A stretch of 64,000 nucleotides of DNA from contig BCIA01000002.1 in assembly GCA_001599815.1 (NCBI GenBank), positions 1,619,831 to 1,683,830 of the forward strand, written 5' to 3'. The position numbers and the translations under genes were made by a program. Positions 57,533-64,000 of this stretch are shown piece after piece. The notes beneath the pieces are model-generated. The model saw nothing but the letters and a program-made list of their open reading frames with translations, did not search any database and had not been told where the DNA came from. Numbering within the stretch: position 1 is the stretch's first letter; every line of letters starts with the position of its first letter. Origin of the DNA: Furcasterigmium furcatum (Eukaryota; Ascomycota; Sordariomycetes; Glomerellales; Plectosphaerellaceae).

Positions 57533-58167
57533 CCCTATTATCCTCGGGACAAACAAAGTCACAGTCATGTCGAGTTATTCCAGTATAGCGGTTCGCTTTT
57601 CCCTCTCCCTTCCAGGAAACGGTACGTTTCTACTTACACACGTCAGTCTACTACCGACACCAAGCCCTCACGTCGGGCTTTGGTTTCCTTGAGTTCTTCT
57701 CTGATGTCCGTCCAGCGACTGCATCAGCAGCCAAATAGCTTTTCATTAGCCTCCAGGACTCTTTATCTCGGAGCTGTCACCCTGGCCGCCCTGTGTATCA
57801 CCCTACTCCCAGGTGTAAAGCGTCGGGCTGGGGTAAAAGACGGGATGCAGAATACACAATTTTACTATGATCTACTAGTAATGCCATTGCTTCATCATTT
57901 TCAGTCTGCTGTCGCAAACACTGAGGCCAGGCCATAATCAATCCAAGTCGTAGCCACATACGCGAACAACTAGCCAAGACGAAAAGGGTTCAGGATGATC
58001 CAAGCGGGTATATTTACGGCCGTCATCATATGTGCCAAGATAGAATAATATGTACCATGAAGCTCAACGTACTCTCACCCCCTAGCCCCAGTGCTCCTTG
58101 GGGAATGTCCTCATCCAGCCAACGCACAGCAGGCCGTCTCACTGCAAATCCTTTACCAAGAAGGCAT
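57533..58167. other. Convergent 3' region
   Basis: 635 bases between the stops of the orphan protein and the rhamnogalacturonan lyase. No coding signal is convincing. Confidence 0.5.
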
Positions 58168-59826
58168 CTACTGGAACAGCTCGATGGCATCGATAATCTG
58201 GATCCCGGTCAGTCTCATAGTCATACGCAGTCACCCGGCAGTACTCACAAAGTTGGGGCTCAGGAACGTCGCGCCGCTGCTGCCGGACGCGGCGCTGATG
58301 CTGATCGTGTTCGACCCCGCGCGCAGCGTGCCGGCGGGCACGACAAAGTCATACTGCTCGCCGTGGCCGCGGTACGCGCCGCGGGTGATTCCGCGCGAGT
58401 TGAGGTTCCTCGGCGCCGCGGGCGTGTTCGAGTTCCAGCTGTTGACCTGGACGGAGGGCCTGGCGCCGGCGAAGGACAGCGTGGTCGCGATGCGCAGGGT
58501 GGCGGCGCCGGAGGGCGCGGAGCCGAGGTTGAACGAGATGCTCTGCCCGTTGTTGACGGACTGGAAGATGGCCATGGGGAACTCGGTCGTCGGGCGGCCG
58601 GCGGTGTAGGCGCCGGTCCAGGAGCTCATGCGGCGGTCGGAGGGGTGCATGCGCAGGATCTTGTCGGCGTTCTTGAACTCGAAGGGCTGGCCGTCGAACT
58701 CGCCGATCTTGAGTAGCGAGGTGCGCGGCGCGGAGAAGGTGCTGGCGATGTCGCGGGTGGTGTCGCGGCCGGCGGAGACGTCAACGGTGGTCTCGGCGAC
58801 CTGGTACTCGGTCTGGTAGAGGCGCTGGGTGTAGCGGCCGGGCTTCATGGCGGGGGAGGTGAACTGTCCGTTGGAGGCGGCGGTGGCCCAGTACTGCGCC
58901 TGGGCGTTGAACCAGTGGACGACGGGCTGGAAGCCGGAGGGGACGCCGGTCGCGCGGCCGACGACGCGGCCGCGGCCGGAGGCGCCGACCCAGCCGCGGA
59001 TGCCGACGTCGCCCATGAAGCTGGTGTCGACCTCGTTCTTCTTGGGGATGCCGGAGCGGGAGAAGGTCAGGACGTAGGGGCCGTGCAGGCCCAGGCGGAA
59101 GTCCTCGGTCTGAACGTGGCCCGAGTTCATGTAGTTGTACAGCGCGGTGAAGCCGCCGCCGTTGTTGGTCTCGATGTCACGGAAGAAGGGGCCGCCGGAG
59201 GAGGTCTCCGTCTGGGGGATGAGCATGCAGGCGTGGATGGTCTCGGGGGCGGTGCCGTGGACGCAGTGGACGTTACGGTCGATGTAGCGCTCGCTCGAGT
59301 AGAACTTGGAGCGAGTCTCGCCGTTGACGACGAAGACGTCGGAGCCCTCGACGGTCGACTGGGAGTTGGCCGTGTTGGAGACCGCGCCGTAGGGGTACTC
59401 CGAGGGCAGGATACTCGGGTTCAGGCGGGCGATGTAGCGGAGCTCACCGATGTCGCGGTGAGTGGTGGTGTGGGTGGCCAGGTAGATGTTGCTGTGGCCC
59501 TCGCGGACGACGAGATACTGGGTCAGGCCGTTGGCCTCACAGGTGATCTTGATGATGCCGGAAGTCTGGGTAGCGGTGACGGTGGCAGAGCCCAGGCCGG
59601 AGCCGATATGGGTGCCCTGGCTGCGGTACTGGAGCTCATTGCCGCGGTAGCGAATGGAGTTGATATCACAGTTGGACCGAGAAACGGAGAAGATGAGGGG
59701 GTTGGACGATCCAGCGTCGACGACAAAGTTGTTGCCAGAGGTCGTGTAGCCGAAGGCGGCGAGGACCGACGAGGCGTAGGAGAAGAGTGTGAAAAGGAAG
59801 ACCTGAAGAAGCGACGGGGATGCCAT
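58168..59826 (-). CDS. Secreted rhamnogalacturonan lyase, PL4 family
   Basis: Two exons (59826-58249, 58197-58168) give 535 residues; the second exon supplies only the last ten codons (IIDAIELFQ and stop). Residues 1-22 form a signal peptide ending VLA, and the mature protein begins AFGYTTSG. The lyase domain covers about 23-265 and includes the NCDINSIRYRGNELQY block. A fibronectin-III-like part (GWVGASGRGRVVGRATG) and a C-terminal carbohydrate-binding-like beta-sandwich follow (about 345-535), as usual for PL4. The enzyme cuts the rhamnose-galacturonate backbone of pectin by beta-elimination, fitting life on plant material. A TTTATAA element lies about 120 bases upstream. Confidence 0.92.
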
Positions 59827-60672
59827 TGTGAAAGAAGAGGTCCTCGACCAGAGAGGACGTTGAACAAAGGGGTATGACGAAAGAAGGTGATGAGAGAGAA
59901 TGGGATCTACATTGTTCGGACGAAACTGATCGGCCGTCACTTGTTATAAACAGGCCCGAGGATCGAGCAGCGGGCCATATTGATCGGGCCACGGCGCAAG
60001 AGCCTGGATGATGCCTCTCGGAGGAAGAAGCCAAGAGGACGCTTGATTGGCGGAAGACATCATCACGGAGCGGACGACAGGGCTCTGTCAAGCGTTTCGA
60101 CCGAAATTCAGGGACTGTGACCCGCTCTCGTCGGAGTTCAGGGGTCGTGGGTGGAGAATGACCCCCGGCTCTTGGCCAGATGCCGAGATCTCCGGAGATG
60201 GGCAAGGTGATTGATGGAAACTCGCCGTGCCACAGCCTGGGGAGCATGAAAACGTGCAGCGCGTGAGCATAAGTGCCGGGGGAAGAGACTCCGTATGGCT
60301 GTTCCGGTAAGTCGATTCGGGTCTAAGAGGCCGCTCAATGATGTATTGCGACGCAATGCTCTGGGCTTACGCGTGGGTCGGAGAATAGGAGAAACAGTCG
60401 GAGATGACCAGGAACCCATGAAGTTGAGCCACAGCTCAGGTCGAATCGTGGTCGCTGAGTGTGGCTTGAGGGAACTGAGTCCACGGCACTCAGGGGTCTG
60501 GGGTCGAGCCATCGTCTACTTCAGACGGACTACTCCTGGCATTGATCAGACGACATTGCCCATCATACTGGACGACACAAACCCTGGCATTTCACAGCAG
60601 TAGAGGCTGCTGTCTTGAACCATCCCAAAAGCGGTCTCTACTAATTTACAAAAGACGTGTCTCATCTCAATG
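59827..60672. other. Promoter region of the lyase and 3' flank of the Zn2Cys6 gene
   Basis: 846 bases. Holds the TATA element of the lyase near 59944. No gene is supported. Confidence 0.5.
59944..59950 (-). promoter_or_regulatory. TATA box of the rhamnogalacturonan lyase
   Basis: TTTATAA on the minus strand, about 118-124 bases upstream of the ATG at 59826. Confidence 0.45.
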
Positions 60673-63059
60673 CTACTCAATGTACTCCCGAATCACAGAC
60701 CAGTGAGGCCCTTGGCCCGGCTCCGGGGCCAAGAAAAAGGTCACCCAGTTCCCGCCCCCTACCTGCGGGCTGATGACCGCATTCTTCACCCTAGCCCGCT
60801 CCGGGATGTTAAACGGCGGCGCCAGTCCCTGTCCCCCGTCGGCAGCCCACGACGGTAGCTCCAGCGGCGGCGGCAGGGCGTTGACGGGCTTCATGGGCCG
60901 GCCGGACGGGGATATCGGCTCAGGCGCAGGCGGTCCCCCAGGCGCTCTCTCCGCCCCGAAGATGAGCGGCGCGTCTGCAGGGCGGATGCTCGGCGGCAGA
61001 AACGTCGGGACGGTCCGGACCATCCTTTCGATATCCGCCTCGGGCGGACCATCCCCTGACTCGCCTCCCTTCGGCGTCCTGTACGGCTTCGCCTGCTCCT
61101 CCAGCATCCGCAGCCACGCCGGATAGTGCCCGCCAAAGTCGGACGGCCCGCCGCCGCCACCCATGAACCCCGTCGTGAAGTCATCGAGGTCGTACGCCCA
61201 GTCCTCAGCCGGCTGGTCCCCGGCAGCGGCAGGCGGGGGGTCGTCCAGGCCGAAGTTGCACGCCGCGGCCCTGTCCTCCTCCAGCTGGACGGTCCTCTGC
61301 GCGATGCGGACGATCCGCCGCGCGTTCCACAGGTTCTCGTTGGACGTCCGCATCGCCCGCCGCCGCAGCACGGCGATGCACGCCCTCCTTAGCCCGGGGT
61401 GCCGCGTCCGCGTCGCCGTGAAGTACAGCGGCGGGATAATGCCCGACTCGAAGGAGAACCGCGAGACCTGGCTCGGCCCGCCCGCCTGCCGCTCGTGCCG
61501 CTCGCACTCGTCCAGGATCTCGCCGCCCAGCACGACCATGCTCGCGAACGACGGCGTGTGCACGTCGAACTCCGTCTGCGGGTTCTTCAGCGCCCGGGAC
61601 ACGAACACCCACGCCGCGAGGTAGTACAGCCGGCACATCTTTGCGCTCAGCTCGTCCGTTACCGACGCCTTCGTCCCACGCGGCATCGCCCGCAGCAAGG
61701 CGAACGCGACGTGCCACTTCTCGATGAGCGCGAGGTAGTGCTCCTGGTCGCGCAGCAGCACGCGCCGCTGCGCCTCCTTCTCCTCGCTGTCCGGCCGCTG
61801 CGCCGACGCGTACACCCACATGGTCGCCTCGCGGGAGTACCGCAGCCCGTTGTCCATGATCTCGTGCAGCGCCTGCTCGGCCTCGACCATGTCCTTGAAC
61901 ACCATGTTGTTCTCGGTGCCGGGCGCCGTCACCGTCCAGCGCAGCGCCTCGGGGATCGGCGCCGGCGACGACCCGAAGAGGAACGAGGCGAGCGACAACC
62001 GTGTGAAGATGGGCACGAGCTCTTTGCGTATTAGCTCGACGCCCGGGTGCGACCTCGTCGACTCGTCGCCCTGGAAGCTCGCGAGGATCTGCCGGCCCTG
62101 GTTGATGTGCAGCTGCGCCACGGACTCGTTCCCCAGCATGAACTCGACGCAGATGAACAGGGCACAGGCGAGGAGCGGGATCGCGATGGACGCGCTGCCG
62201 GAGAACACGCCTTCCTTGGGGGGCGTCCAGCTCTGCAACGCCTTCATGGCCTTGCCGTAGTGGGAGGCCGCGAAGGCGCTGAGGCCGGGATACCCGGGCC
62301 TGTCGGTGGCGGAGGGCAGCGTGTCCAGCCCGTGGTAGCCCCTTTCGTGGAGGTCGCTGATGGCGATGGCAGCGTGGCGGATGGCCGGCTCCTGGAAGCA
62401 GAGGCCCGGGATGACCCTACCCCAGAAGCTGGCCGTCGCGGGGGAGAAGAGGAGGTTCGACGAGCATGTTCGGTAGAAGTGGAAGGCTCGCTGCTCTGAG
62501 AGATCCCAGCCGGGGTAGGCTGCTGGGAGGCGAGGAGGGCTGTTGGGTCGCCCGGGGGCGGGAGATAGTGACTCCCTTGTGAACGGCGAGTCTGGCCTGG
62601 GGAGATATCCGTCGCATTTGCGGCCCGTCTTGACGCAGCGCTGGCACTGCGGCTTGGTCTCGTCACACTTGACTCTACGTATCCTATGTGTCGTAGTTGT
62701 CAGTGAGTGTCCGTCTGGTCCCGCCAACAACCCCCGAGCGTCCGAGGAGGAAGACTCGGACAGAGAGTTGCCCCGGCCGCCGCTGATTATGGATCCTTGA
62801 GTCCCAGAGATCTGGGACGAGTGATCCATGAGAACCACGTGGGACTGACTTACTTGCATGTGATGCACCCGGTCCGAACCTTCTTGGAACCCTTACGGCC
62901 GTTACGTACCGGCAAAGTCGCCGATAAGGCCGCCGCCGCTCCAGAGCGAGAGCTCTCTGACGATGGAGCTTCCGACTGGTAGCCCGATGCCGTGGATGGC
63001 GAGCCTCCTTCGCTTACCCCGGCCGCATCCACGACAATGTCTGGAGCCGGTTGGTGCAT
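60673..63059 (-). CDS. Zn2Cys6 fungal transcription factor
   Basis: Two exons (63059-62854, 62683-60673) give 738 residues; the 170-base intron cuts the DNA-binding domain. The binuclear cluster is TGCITCK (first two Cys) joined by splicing to IRRVKCDETKPQCQRCVKTGRKCDGY, giving all six Cys at about residues 64-91. A Ser-rich leader precedes it. The long middle (about 130-560) has the helical layout of fungal-specific regulators (FYRTCSSNLLFSP, AIRHAAIAISDLHE, ACALFICVEFMLG). The C-terminus is Pro/Gly-rich, with the conserved-looking end GNWVTFFLAPEP. The start is the first in-frame ATG (MHQPAP). Its position upstream of the pectin lyase, same strand, raises but does not prove a regulatory link. 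Confidence 0.9.
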
Positions 63060-64000
63060 GTCGGGCCGTCCCGTCGGTGTTCTGTACGCGTACGAACAGG
63101 CGTGTATATCCGAGCGGCGATTAGCAGGGCGTGCGTGTAGCCCTCTCCTGCGGCACGTTGAGCATCGCGTGGACTGTAACGGGCAAAGCTTCCTGGGCCT
63201 TACCTGGGGAGAAACGAGTCGAGGTCGCGATCTATTTGCCTGTTCGGGCCTCACATGCGACTGAGCCAATGACAGAAGAGAGCAACGAGCTGGCGCTCCA
63301 TAGTCTATGCGCTCCGGTCACGACTGCACAAGGCCTGGGAAGTGTTTAAGTATCGCAGACGAACCCGCCGGGTCACTCGCCGTCGCCAGCACCGGCGATC
63401 TTGTCCCTCCGGGGTAAGGTGCCGGGGGCTTAGAGCATGATTGGCCCGCTCGGACTCGACAGGGCTGAAGTTCCTTGAACCAGGAGCCTGACAGGGGGCG
63501 GGCGATGCTCATTGGGGCATCTTGCGAGACGTTGCTTCGCAAGGGTGAGGATGTGGACATGGAACCCCTTTCCGCGTGTTATTTCAGGCCGTAAATCTCA
63601 CCCGCATCCGGTGAGCCGTCCTCCGTCAGCACAGCCAGCCGAGAGGTAACCTTGGTTGGACCTTTGGGCATTAAAACCTGTGTTCCCGCTCGAGTCAACC
63701 TGACCGCAGAGGCACAAACGTCATGTCATATCATGTCAACGGCTGCTGTCGACGTCCGCTAGAACAAATTGAGGCATTGCCCTGATGCGAGTGCGACGGC
63801 CTCCGGGACAATTGAAAGCAACACGTCGATTGATGCTTGCTATCTACTAGGCTACACGAAAGGCGAAAAAACAAAGTCTTCACTCCTCAACGCCTAGCCA
63901 GATGCTCCTCAAAACTTGAGGAGGACGTCCGTCCATGCAAGATCCAGGGATCAAAATGTCGACCCAAGTCTGCCCACCCCCCTCCAAAAAGACCAGTGAT
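63060..64000. other. Upstream region of the Zn2Cys6 gene to window end
   Basis: 941 bases with short frames only. AT-richer near 63700-63900. I see no gene, repeat or RNA. Confidence 0.5.

Noticed and set aside
58915..59877. 320-codon plus-strand frame opposite the rhamnogalacturonan lyase
   Set aside because: Low-complexity Gly/Ala/Val/Asp shadow of a well-supported PL4 gene.

Overview
The window is nuclear DNA of a filamentous ascomycete. Genes are dense and G+C-rich. Most are split by one to six short introns of about 45-110 bases, with GTRAGT-like donors and CTAAC/CTGAC branch points. The gene content is typical of Pezizomycotina: NLR-like and HET proteins, a Zn2Cys6 factor, a CYP52-like P450, a pectin lyase, SIP5 and ARP6. 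A plant-associated Sordariomycete (Colletotrichum-like) is my best guess. That placement is inference; no rRNA or marker gene is present. I reconstructed splice sites by hand and checked that exon lengths keep frame.

Left part (1-21.4 kb): a sterol-glucosyltransferase-like gene (cut by the window start), a stand-alone lipase-like alpha/beta hydrolase, a CYP52-like P450, a hydrolase-NB-ARC-TPR NLR, a HET-domain protein, a secreted prolyl oligopeptidase of bacterial type, and a NACHT-ankyrin NLR. Three of these belong to families used in fungal nonself recognition and regulated cell death. The stand-alone hydrolase resembles the N-terminal domain of the nearby NLR and keeps the nucleophile serine that the NLR lacks. 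The peptidase lies between two diverged direct repeats of about 93 bases, and its start codon appears to be split by an intron.

Middle (21.9-46.8 kb): mostly housekeeping and metabolic genes. These are a monocarboxylate-type MFS transporter, a UFD1-domain zinc-finger protein, an F-box-like protein with a Cys-rich tail, a secreted cupin, ARP6 (SWR1 complex), a secreted beta-lactamase-like hydrolase, a D-arabinose-dehydrogenase-like aldo-keto reductase, SIP5 and a sugar transporter.

Right part (46.8-64 kb): a 3.5-kb stretch without convincing genes, then a Dal5-type permease with a 14-base exon followed by a GC-AG intron, a C2H2-like nuclear protein, an orphan secreted GPI-type protein, a PL4 rhamnogalacturonan lyase and a Zn2Cys6 transcription factor. 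No rRNA, tRNA, CRISPR array or intact transposon was recognised.
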